Source of the DNA: Eremophila alpestris peregrina
Taxonomy: Eukaryota; Chordata; Aves; Passeriformes; Alaudidae
NCBI GenBank assembly: GCA_009792885.1
Contig: WMCF01000006.1
Span: 372,001-436,000, forward strand
Direction of reading: 5' to 3'
Length of the DNA stretch: 64,000 nt
In this document: piece by piece, positions 28,301-40,300 of the stretch
How the letters are laid out: each line of letters starts with the position of its first letter
How positions within the stretch are numbered: the stretch's first letter is position 1
Program-made: the position numbers and the translations under genes
The notes under the pieces: generated by a model
Told to the model about the DNA's origin: nothing
Seen by the model: only the letters and a program-made list of their open reading frames with translations
The model's database searches: none

Positions 28301-31300
28301 AATCCAAGGGGGTTAAAAGCTGCAGAAACTTCCGGGGAAGTCTTTTTTCTCCCCCAGACTCTAGCCACAGGCACAAGTCAGCAAAATTGCTCTTCCCCCC
28401 CCCCACCCTCAGCCCACTCTTGGGGTCTGGGGGTGGGGGGGGGAAGTCGAAGAAGCGAAGGGTGGAGTTTCGTTTTCCCCCCCCAAGAAGGAAGGGGGGG
28501 GGGGGTAGAAAAAAGCGAGCGGCAGCGGCGGCAGCACCCACGGAGAGGAGGGGGGTGGAGAAGGAGTAAGCCCAAGACAGCAAGAGAAGAGGAGAAGCTC
28601 GAGGCATGAGAACTGGGGGGCACAGACTTTTCCCCCTCCCCCCAGCCTCCCGGCCCCCTCCGGGCTCCCCCCGGACCCCTCCGGACTCCCCCCGAACCCA
28701 CCGCCCCCCCCCCCAGGGAGAGCGGTGAGAGCCTAGCCACAGACAGAGAGACTGCATGGGGGAGTTACCAACAAAGAGGAGCCTTAGCAGCGGACGGATT
28801 GGCAATTTGCCAGCAAGAAGAGCAGAGAGATAAGAAAGACAGTGAAAGAAACTTTTAACCTTTTCTTGGGCAGAAAAGAATCTTTTTAGACTGATTTTCC
28901 CTTTAGATGGTAGTAAGAGAGAAAGCAAGTAGAAGTTAAGACTGAGATGTCAAAAGAAGATGAAAAGATACTTAAGGGTGAACAGAGATGAGATGAAGTG
29001 GCTGAAGCTAGACATTTTTCTTGCTTAAAAAGAGCCATAGCCTGACTCGATCTCTGGAACTAGATTTTGGGCAGATGCTTCCCTTAAGCCAAGGGAACCC
29101 GTAGAAGAAGTAGACTGTGACACTTAGAAATGCTTCTTACCATGAAGGAAGGGCCTTGAGAGGCCCCTGTGTGTTTACCTTCATGGGTGTCATAGGTTTG
29201 CTCTATTCTAACTCACATCCCACAGCCAATTTTCACCAAATACATATTCATAAGTACACTAACATCATTTACCAGAGCAAACCTATGACATTATTTAGTT
29301 CCCTGACCGGGAAATCGAAACTGTAGAGTGAGATCAAAGAACAAGGGCAAAGCATGAATTGAGTAATGAAGTGAATTTATAGAAGTAATGTAGTTTATAG
29401 ATGTAGTGAATTTATAGAGTAATGTATTTTATTGTAGATTTAGAGATGTAGTATTTGTGATAATTTTGAAAAGGTGGATTCTCAGAGGCGTGAAGGGTGG
29501 AAAAAACTCATTTCTCTCAAACTATAACAACTCCATTAATGGCACAGCACATTTCTTTCATGCATCACCACAGGTGTATTCAAAATATTCCCCATATTTC
29601 AAAAATTCCTTTTAAGTACTCAGATATCTCAGTTGCAGGGTAATAAATATAAGTTGGCATTATTCCTCAATTTCTACTAGAGACTGTTAGTCATGTATTT
29701 GTGATGTGGGATGTAATAAATGTCAGTAATTAAATGCTCTGAACAACTGAACAGTTAAATAATTGCTAAATTATTTTAAGAAAACAAAATTATGTTCATC
29801 TGGAATCTATACTAATAATATCAGAATTTCAAGAATAACACAAATTGCTTTTCAATAATTAAAATACTTTTCTATAATTATACACATATTACTCTATGTG
29901 GCATAATTAGAACTACAAGGAACAGTAAATATAGAATTCATGCTGCAGTAAATATAGAATTCATGCTGAGTCCTGTTGAGCTGGATTGTGAAAGAGAAAA
30001 TCTTGTCTGCTGACAAACACTCAAGAAGCTACAGCTATCATTAGAGCTGCACCTTGAAAAATAACCACACACCACAGCCCACCTATTCTATACACAGTAG
30101 AAATACTGCAGTCAGATGTATGACTGCAATATTGGGTGGACATACCCTAACTTTTCTTTTTCTGACCGGGGTAGAAACAACCATGGAGGACTGGTGTACA
30201 AACTCAAGCATGATCCAGCAATTTAAGAGTTGCCAGTGTCCTCATACACCCTCCCCTACACCTTCTGTCTCTGTTGCTCTCAGAAACAAGGCAAAAAGCA
30301 GCACTGGAATCATACATCTGATCACAGTTTCAGTAAGACAGAGTAGTTGTAATCTAAGTGGAAGGACATGCAAGGAATATTCGGAAGAGATACAAAATCA
30401 GTGACTTGCTGAAAATAAGAGAACATCAGAAACTAAGTTAAAAAAAAAAACAAACCAAGGATAAAATGCAGTTTTACTGAAGTCTGTGAGAGCACTGCAA
30501 TTACATTTAATGAGGCAAAATGTGCTTCATGTTTCCTGACCTTGTTTTCTACCTTGTGTACTTTACTAGATTCTACACTGTTCTTCATTATTAGTTTAAT
30601 ATTAATTTTGACTTGAGAAATATCCATCACATTATAAAAAAAATAGTTATAAAAAGGTAACTTTTTTCCCACAAAATTTCTTTTTCAATTACAGACAGAA
30701 GAGCAAGAGTATTTATTTTAAATAAATACTGTATTTAGTAGGTATTGAACAAAGGTTCAATTAGCTATTCCTTTTGATTTCTGATGGATTTCATTAAAGA
30801 AATTGTTTCTCTTTGAGCAATCCCATGCATAAAAGGAATGATTCTGTGTGGTATTTCTGTGCTAGTATTAATTCCTGTGGAGCATTCAATTTGGCAACAT
30901 GCTTTTGCCTGATTTTGTAAACTTGACATTGTTCAGATACCATAATTTTCTTAAGTCATTCTGATGTAACACGTGAATAATAATTCTCTATGTTGAGTTT
31001 CTGCTACAACAATCTCTCAAGTTTTCAAATGATTCAGCTGCCATTCATTGTGAGCATGAAATGTCATGGTATGAATCACAGAATGACAGAATGGTTGGAG
31101 TAGGAAGGGACCTCTAGAGATCATCTAGTCCAACCCCCCGGCCAAAGCAGGTTCACCCAGAGCAGGCCACACAGCAGCACCTCCAGACAGGGTTTCAGTA
31201 TCTCCAGAAGAGGAGATTTTCAACCATATCCTTTCTAGCAGCCTGTTCCAGTTTTCTGTCACCCTCATATTTAGGAAGTTTTTCCCTAGATGGAACATCC

Positions 31301-34300
31301 TGTGACTGATTTTGTGCCCATTGTCCCTTGTCCTGTCACTGGGCACCACTGAAGAGAGTCTGGCCCCATCTTCTTAATATCAACCCTTAAGATACCTGTA
31401 AACATTGATAAAATCCCTCAGTTGTCCCTTCTCCAGGTGAAACAGACCTAACTCTCCCAGCCTCTCCTTGTAAGAGAGACATTCCAGTCCCCCAGTCTTC
31501 ATAATCCTCCCTTGAGCCCCCTTCAGCAGCTCCTCATCTTTCTTGTCCTGAGGAGCCCAGAACTGGACACAGCACTCCAGATGTGCCTCCCCAGGGCAGA
31601 GCAGAGGGGCAGGATCTCCTCCCCTGACCTGCTGGCACTGCTCTTCCTGATGCACCCCAGGATCCCTCTGGCCTTCCTGGCCACGAGGACACTGCTGGCT
31701 CATGGACAGCTCATTGTCCACCAGGACCTCCAGGTCCTTCTCTGCAGAGCAGCTTTCCAGCAGGTCAGCCCTCAGCCTGTGCTGGTGCCTGGGGTTGTTC
31801 TTCTCCAGGTGATGGACCCTGCATTTGCCTTTGCTGAACTGCATTAGCTTTCCCTCTGTCCAACTTCCCAGACTGTCCAGGTATCACTGAATGTCAGCAC
31901 AGCCCTATCAGTCACTCCTCCCACATGAAAATAAATATAAAATACAAGCACAGATCATTCCTAGGCACTTTTAAGTATAACACTGTGCACTGGAGTTCTG
32001 TAAAAAAACGAATTTTTATTTATGGCAATGATCTGCAAGATGAGATTTTTACTAAGAGTAAGAAAAAAGCATACAAGCTTTATACTGAGTCAACAAAATT
32101 TTCATGGGAATTACAGCTTACAAAATCCTAAATTAAGAGTTACCTTCTAGTCACAGAAGCCCTCTAAATGCCATTATTTGCAAATCTGCATCTTTGTTTT
32201 TCAAACTATATGTGACAAAGCTGTATCATTAATGATGACTTCACTGAAGGAAATTTCTGAAGTGCTAGTTAACAGCTCACATTGCAAATGCAGGCAGAAA
32301 TTATTATTTATATTTATACAGATGTTGAGGATAGCCATGCAGTAAACTGCAGAATTAAGATTTTGGACTTAAGGAAGACACTGGACTTTAGGAAATAAGA
32401 AATAAAATGGCTGTAAGGGAGAGGGAAAATATGATACAGTATAGTAAGGAGAGGGAAAATTTCAGGCAGTAGAGTGGACAGCACATTAATTTCAGTTGAT
32501 TAAAAAGGGGAACAAAAGACTGTTTTTGAATAATCTTCAGAACAAGTCCCCTCACTGTGCAGGAAGGCCAGGATTTTTAGTGAAATGAGTGAGTAAGCTT
32601 GGAGTTTCTCTGTGGATTGGAAGGCAAAAAAAAAAAAAAACCAGAACGCATAAGAGGAAAAATCAAGGACAGTGAAAGAAGTTCCTGCGCAATTCAAGAT
32701 GAAATTAGAAAAACCAAAGCCCAGCTGGAGATAAGACCAGCAGGAAACAATTAGGGGTGAAATGGGTTTCAACACACGTGAAAAAAAGAAAAGAAAAAAA
32801 TTTTTAAAGAAAACATGGGGCATAGGCCGAATGTAAGAGAACATAAGTGAGGGATTGTACATAAAACCTGAAGTGTTCTAAGGCCTCTGTGTATCTGTGT
32901 AGGAAGCAAAGGAGCAGATAATACCGGGAAATAAACAGCCCATGCAAAGAACATAAACACACTCAATACACTAACAGGGATTCCAATCCAGCCATTGGCC
33001 AGTGGTATTCCTGATGCTCAGAAGTGCAGCCAATTCTGTTTCAGATCTTTATTAATGATCTCAGCAAGACCTCACTCTCAGCACACAGTGGGCAAGTCCC
33101 ACGAGGTCAGGCTCACCAGCACTCTCTCTTCCATTAATGTGAATGACAGCCTTGCCTAAGGATGCATAATGGTAGGAACCATTTACTTCCTTTAGCAGTT
33201 GAATTAAACTGGTAACAAACAAGTGAAATTTAAAATGTGTTGGTCTTTCCCCGCCCTAGAAAATAAAATGAGCAAAAAATATGTCAACTAATTAATAAAA
33301 TCCCTTTTTGTCTTTGATACAAGCACTGTAACTTGCATACTGTAGGATGCTTGAAATTTCACTTCCTCCTCCTGAACTTTTCAATTTGAAATTGAATACT
33401 TAGATATGAAATGCAAGTGTGACAAGTGTAGACTATATTTACATTGTAACAACACTCAATGCGGAAATGGCAAAACCAACTAAATTCAAAATCCTGTTCT
33501 AATAAAAATCCAATTTTTCAAACAGTCCAGTTTTCAAAAGAAAAGAAACCCTTCTATATTCTGAGTAAGCAACAACCTCATAGTTACAGATACTGTCTTT
33601 AATCTCTTAAATGCTCATTAAAATGTTCATTATACGAGTTTTAGAAATGCTGTTGACATTATTACAAAGCTTGATTCAAAGTTCAACAGAAAGAAATAGG
33701 TAATTCCAAAAAGTGATTCACTCCTTTATTTTAGTTGCCTATCTAAGACTGGCACAAATTATTCCCTGTAGCTGCTTGTCTTTCCTTAGTAACAAAAAAT
33801 AAAATGGATGACTAGCTAAGAAGAGGTGGATAATATTCATATGATAGAAGCTAGTTCAGAGGTTATTACACTGGGGTTTCTTTGTTTTAATTTCAATTGG
33901 CTTTGAATTTGGTTTATCATATTTTTCTATCACATCATCTAAACATTTAAAAGAAAAACAAACACATAAGAAATTATTCCAATATCAGTCACAGGAATTT
34001 GAAGTGGCTTGAATCAATAAATACATCACAAGCCTTTTCTAGCAGGATTTAAACAAAATATCCTCTAAGAGCTGAATTAAAAATCTGACAGAACTTCTCT
34101 GTGTATTTCAAAGATAAACTCTAATTCCACAATATCTGTTCTTAAAATACAATTAACTTGTAGGAAATGTTAGAATAAAATCTAAATAAAATATTTGGTG
34201 TTAACACAGGAGGTATTTTAAGAAAGATTAAAACACTAATGGAAGATAATATCAGTGAAGGAAACAGGATTTCACACATCTACTTAATTCACTCCATGGC

Positions 34301-37300
34301 AGGTATGAATATGGTATCTTGGAGCTGGACTATAATACACAGGGAATCTAGACAGCCATTAGATTGGGCACCTAACTCTGAGAAAAATAAAGCTTTGTTA
34401 GATGACTATCACCCTTAGAAAATATTTTTTCTGTTATATTCGTTTTTCTCCCAATGTGTAGTGACTATCCAAAGAAATATGTCTGTTCTGGCAAATAAAA
34501 GGGCAAGTTTGTGACTTCCAGCAAGAAGGAAAATGGAAAAAAATTAAATCCGTGAAAAATAAATTACCTTCTATCCCCTACCCTGTCACAGAAAATGACA
34601 GACACATTTGGATTCTGTTTGAGACTATAAAATTAGTATGAAAAAGGTTCTTAAAGCAAGTAATTTTGTTGCAAACTCTGGAGCACCTAAACTGCACAGT
34701 ATCACTGGCCTGGTTGAAAAGCAAATAAAATTGCAAAGGACAAAATACAAGAGGAGAAATACTTCCAGTAAGTTCAGTTAAGTGAACTGGAACCCAGGTA
34801 ATATTTAGGTTGTAAGTATTCTGAGATCAAAATTTTTTATTCATATTTAAAATCTACAAATAAATTTTTTGTAGTATTTCTTTGACAATTTGATGCTACA
34901 GTCTGTGGACTCTTCTGCAATGAGTCCCAAAGTATTATTTTACATCTCTGATGTCCTTAAGCATTTTGAAGCTGTATTGGATTGACCTTGGCTGGCCACC
35001 AGGTGCCCACCAAAGCTGTTCTGTGACTCCCCTTCCCACCTGGACAGGGAAAAGAAAATGTAAGGAAAGGTTCATGGGTTGAACTAAGGACAGGGGGAGA
35101 TCACTCACCAGTTACCATCAAAGGCAAAACAGACTTGAATTGTGGAAATTAATTTAATTTGTTGCTAATCAAATCAGATTAGGATAATGAGAAATTAATC
35201 TTCTAATGCCTTCTCACCATCCCTCATTTCTTACTGGGCTCAGCTTCATTCCTGAAATTTCCACCTCCTCTAACCTGAGTAGTGCAGGGCAACAGAGAAC
35301 GGGGGCTGTGGTCATTTCACCACACATTGTGTCTGACTGCTCACTCTTTCCCTGCTCCAGCATGGGGTCCCACTCACTTGAGACATTACCCCATGAACTT
35401 TGAAAAACAAGTTTCAATTATGTGTCCACAATCAACCTCAGGAGGTCATAAAAATTACTGCAAATCCACAGGCTTGCCTTCCACTTCTGCCATCACTGCG
35501 ACGGTGGACATAAAATAATCAAGATGCTGTCCAAGTACAGAGAGACTGGAACTACCTTTTATCTTTGCATGACAATGTGAGAGAGTACTCATTCATTTAT
35601 GAAAATCAAAAACAACCTATTCTTCAACTTTACTGAGATTTAACCTGTCTCACATGACACTCTCTGAAGCATTATAATGTGCAAAAGAACGCTGAATTCC
35701 TGAGGCAAGATATTATTAGAATTATTAAACATAGTATTGTATACAGAAACTAGCAATGAGCAAATCATGTGCTAGCCATATTGATTATCACTGGCACTCA
35801 TATTTGAAGAATCTTGTACAACTTGCCAGTTACTGATTGTCTTTTTTCTCAAAATAATTTACTGTATTATTGAAGAATGTTTAGATTATCCAGTTGAGTG
35901 GTCATATATAGCTGCTGCTTACAGGCTGCAGTCATTTGTGTTCAGCAGGATTTGCTGGGATCACTCAACACATGCTGCACTCCCTAGAGTGCCTGCAGTG
36001 AGTATGTCTGCTGTGCAAAGAAGGGAGACAAAACAATGCCTCTGCATTTTCATTTCACCCTCCTAGGGTGGTTACTAGCAGTAAGTCATATTAGTTGCAG
36101 GTATGGTAAATCCTGCACAGAACAGGGTACTTCTTCTTGCTTTTCCAAGGTTTAAAAATACATTTGCAGGTCTGTCTGTGCCAGTCTGTCAAAATTCCAT
36201 TTATCACATGAGATAAATTTTATTTTGATGATGACACTTACGTCTAGTTCTACGATAATTACAATGAAGGATGAGATTTGTTGATAAGCATTCATAAAAG
36301 CACAGCACTAAGAATAATATATGAGTCCACTGGCACCAAAAGCCCTCTTTGCAAGAATGTCACTGGAGAGATACCTAAATTACAGACTCCTCTCATTGCA
36401 CAGGAAGCCTGAAGCAAACCTCCACATATTTTGATTGCTCTAATCATTGCTTATAACTTAGACTGGGAGACTGCACCATGTGAATGGGCCAATATGCAGG
36501 CAAAATACAGTGTTTATCAGATCAGAAATGAGCGTAATGGTAACTAAGCAGTAAGGACTATTGCTGAGTATGAAGAAACTGAGTTGTAGTACAGAAAATC
36601 TCTACTGGTGTAAAACAGGTAGGATGAGATATACTGACTCCTGCAGCTGCACTGTCAGTCAGGGTAGGTTTCTTCTATTTTAATGCACTATTCTGCAAGA
36701 AGAACATAGCAAGAGATGTGAGAGTATTCACAACCAAATTCAACTTAAGAGATGTGTCAAAGGCTTGTTCTAACATCAGGTGAGGCAGAAACAGAGACAC
36801 AGAGTGAACTCTAGAAAATCCAGGCTCAAAAAATTTACTTATCTTTACCTACTTAGAGCAACTAAGCACATAATTCAGAAAAAATAACTGTCACATTTCT
36901 AAAAAGATTTCTTTTAAAGTATTTTTTTAAAAGAAGGATTTTACCAGTATACATTCAATATTAATACTCTCTGAATTACACTCCAGAACATTGCAAGACA
37001 TAATTTCTAATAAATCAATTAGTAATTGCCAATGTAAAAATAATACTGGTAGTATTCAGCTTTTAAATTAGAAAAGTTTCCTGCTAATAAGAAGTTATGA
37101 ATATAGTCAACACTTGTAAAATTTCTGAAAAAAGACCCTCTCCTTTTATTGATGTTTTAGGTTTATCCAAACACTAGCAATGCATAGGTTACAGAAGAGA
37201 TATCTGCATGACTTCAAAATGCTGCACTGTGCTGCAGCCTATTTCTACTAGAGTAAAGTGTGTTGCTGCAGCAACACAAGCTATCTCTTCTAGGCATGAA

Positions 37301-40300
37301 AAATTAATAATATTCATGGAAAGGCTACAAAATCAGTGAAGTAGTGGACACAGTATTACGTTTCACCTTTCTGATGCTAGACACAAGGCAGCTGAGCTGG
37401 CGGCAAGTGATTTCTGACTACCTTTGTTCATTCACCTTTTCTTTGCTTTTAGCTTGGCAATAAATTTCTGAGGAATACTCCTCCTAGAAAACAACCACTG
37501 AATTTCCAGATGTGAACCATGGGATCACCTATGGATCTAAACCAGCTGCCAAACTGTTGGAAATGGAAAGGGAGGAGGATCCACTGAGAGGGAGAAGCAC
37601 AGTTTAAGCACATTTGTTACTTAAACTGCCTAAGACTTAAAGAGATACTGCAAAATACTATTGGAAGGATGAGAAAATTTCTCATGTGACAAAATATCAT
37701 TGCAGAATTGTAACTAGAGCAGTCTCACATTTTCAAGATTATAACCCATAATTTATAGCTTATAATCAATGCTGTGGCAGACCAGTTCAGCAGAGTAGTT
37801 TACATGTAAATGCACTCATTATCTATTTCCCTTCATTCAGGAACTTTGAGTCTATTCTGATTTTCAAATATTAGCATTTTTAACAACTGCAGATTTTAAC
37901 AAGTTATGAAAGCACAACTGAAAAAAAAAATAATCAGCAGTCTACGATGAATTTGAGAGAAACAAAAGCATCTGAATGGATGTTTATGTAAATGATTTTA
38001 AGACAAAGTCAAAGAGAGATATGTTTAATCTCAAAGCATGTATTAGCTTTGTAATGGACAAGTTCTTGAGTTCATTCTATTACCTTATACACCTTCATCC
38101 TACTGATTTATCCTGACATATCTTTATGTTTTCATGTTCTAAAGAAACCACAAATAGTTTGACAATACAGCTATAGATTTAAGTGAACAGAAATATTTGA
38201 ACAAATTTACCAGTACTATATTTGACAGACAACAAATGCAATATTCAAAGGCATTTTTTTTTTCAGTAGATCTGAGGTCTTACACCAATAGGAAATTTCT
38301 GCTTGGAGCCCTTTTTATGTGACTGTGAGCAAACAATTAGATATTTTTTTAAAAACCTGTAATTCCTAGTCTTGAATTCATAGGAAATTCCAGTTATATG
38401 GAACTTCCAACTGATTTTGCCAAGAAAGGTTGGATCAGATGATCACTGAAGTTTCTTCCAGCCTATGATTTAATTTTTTCCCCTCTGTAACTTGTCTGTA
38501 CAAGAGACAGCATACCAGGGCTGGGCAGAAAAATGAAGAGAGCCTTGATATAGAGACCAATTCACTTCACACCTCTGATTTAAGATGCTCATATCCACCA
38601 ACTTTCACACTATCTGACACAACTAATTTACCAGTCAAATAAACTATGCTAATGAGTATTTAAAAGATTTGTACTGTTTATCTTCATTTATACAGTAACT
38701 GTGTGCTCTCATCCAGACTTCACTTAAAAAATCACATTTCTAATTGGAAAAATTCTGGAATTCCAGGAAAAATTCTTCAGAATGTCTATTTTAGGAAAAG
38801 CATAAAATCTTACCCATATTCTATGTGTATACTCTTCAACATGAACTAAATTTTGCTATTGGAAACTTTCTCAATAATTATCTGTTTATTTAAGTCCTAA
38901 ATGAATACTCCAGTAACTAAAGATTAAATGTTATAATATTAAAATATTCTCCAGATAAAAGTCAACATACTAAAAAATACATCAATTTACCCTGACTTTC
39001 TAATGGAAACTGCATTTACAAACAGGTGGTTGGGTTCTTCAGCTTATAATGGCTGCAGAAAAGATTCAGAGGTCAATGAAAAATGCTAACTGTACCTGGG
39101 AACTGATGATACGCTGTGATGAACGAGCAATATTAGCTGGCAGGCCAAAAAAGTCAGGTTTATCATCTTCTGGAAGGCTTTCAATAATGTTACGATAATC
39201 CTGCAATAAAAGAATAGACAGAACAGAGGGAACTTTTTATTCTGCTCATGAAAATTAACAAGCAACGTGCTGAAAAGAATTTCATTAAGTGTGCAGCAAA
39301 GCACAAAGATTAAAATAAGTATATAAGACATATTATGCTAATCTTATTTATATGTTTCTTCATTTTATTTAGCAGAAACTATCTTGTTTTATATAACATT
39401 TCCACTGTAAAAGAGCAAAAAGCAATTCTGATTACACTGATGCTATCAAATGAAAACCTAAATATGCCAAGACTGTCCCTGAAAAGTAGTTGCAATACTT
39501 CTGTTGAAAACTTAAATGTAAGATTAATGACAATACAGAAAAAAAATAGTGTGGCATTTGGAATTCTAAAAAGAATATAATACATATTTATAAAATTAAG
39601 AGTACTCATTTCTGTTTAGATCTTTGAAAATATTCACTCAAAGCAAGTGAACTAGTTTAGGTAAAAATAGGTTTGCATAATCACTGGAGATGCAGAGTAG
39701 CATTGATAGTGGTTACAGTGTAATAGTCACCAGTGATGCTCTCTTGCACAAAACAGACAAAGGCTTTGCAGACTAAGGTAGACTAATGGTGTTGGACATC
39801 TCTTTTATTGTGATTTAAGGGCAAAAAATATTTACTGTCTGAAAGTCTGGCTGTTGCATAGGTGCCACGTGCATTTTGTCTTTGCTTACAGGAGCATGTG
39901 CTGGATATCCACAACTCACTTTAACATGGAATCTCACTTCAGAGGTAGTAACAGTAGCAGAACTTTACACCAAACACTGAGGAAATACTCCTTGAAGACA
40001 CAGAACTATAAATTCTTACATATGCAATCATATAAGCTATCGAGAGATATTAAATGCTGTGCAGGCTAGAAGAAAAGATTAGACTACTTGACCATATTAT
40101 CTGCAAGAACAGAGACCAGCCTGGTTTGTTTATCCCTTCTGTTTTTATGGTATTAACTCAGCACATCCACAGAGAATTAAAAATAATAGTCATAATAAAG
40201 TAATAAAAAAAAATCCCCAAACCAAACCTGAACAGTCAGTATCCAGATAAAGAATGCCAAAGCACAGCAATTTACTTTAACTGAGATAATACTATTTATA

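Larger units (their letters stand above)
28213..29290 (+). mobile_element. plus-strand ERV LTR nested in the minus-strand one
   Basis: Starts TGTCATAGTTTGAGAGAAAT and ends ACCTATGACA, with a tRNA-Glu-like primer-binding site a few bases downstream, so it reads as the 5' LTR of a provirus (about 1.08 kb). Its first 29 bases match the first 29 of the minus-strand LTR with one mismatch. Its last ~94 bases match the minus LTR's last 94 with eight differences. The interior is GC-rich with long C and G runs (28395-28714). No matching TSD or 3' LTR was found, so the insertion is truncated or rearranged. It does not look like a DNA transposon despite the inverted ends. Confidence 0.65.
27561..29529 (-). 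mobile_element. minus-strand ERV LTR, interrupted by a plus-strand LTR of the same family
   Basis: Read on the minus strand, the element begins at 29529 with TGTTATAGTTTGAGAGAAAT and ends at 27561 with ...CCTATGACA, the canonical TG...CA of an LTR. It is flanked by the 5-bp direct repeat ACTCC (27556-27560 and 29530-29534), a target-site duplication of retroviral size. A minus-strand AATAAA polyadenylation signal lies at 27684-27689, leaving about 125 bp to the end, which fits R plus U5. The middle (28213 to about 29460) is foreign: an oppositely oriented LTR, primer-binding site and leader. The 5' part of the minus LTR on the right has lost sequence. No gag, pol or env remains. Read as a solo LTR with a nested, rearranged insertion. 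Confidence 0.75.
20641..39095 (-). other. 18.5-kb DYNC2H1 intron rich in mobile elements
   Basis: The largest intron of the window, between the FGLPxNI exon and the VISQLRIL exon. It holds CR1 copies (22079-22475, 24041-24290, 31074-31925, 38428-38473 and doubtful traces near 27300 and 32985), the inverted LTR nest (27561-29529), a second LTR (34973-35520), a 23-bp tandem duplication and a 20-bp palindrome. The stretches 20641-22078, 24291-27290, 29535-31073, 33131-34972, 35521-38427 and 38474-39095 show nothing else recognisable. No nested gene was found. Confidence 0.85.

Noticed and set aside
28296..28928. 210-codon minus-strand open frame and several overlapping ones
   Set aside because: Low-complexity Pro/Gly/Ser/Leu text produced by C and G runs of the nested LTR. 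No start context, domain or conservation cue, and overlapping frames are open equally on both strands.
29297..29319. tRNA-Glu gene fragment
   Set aside because: Only the 3'-terminal complement is present and it follows an LTR end, so a primer-binding site explains it. The acceptor, D and anticodon parts are absent.
28213..29529. 1.3-kb DNA transposon with 29-bp terminal inverted repeats
   Set aside because: The left boundary has no TSD partner. The ACTCC duplication pairs 27556-27560 with 29530-29534 instead, and a retroviral primer-binding site follows an internal TG...CA LTR end.
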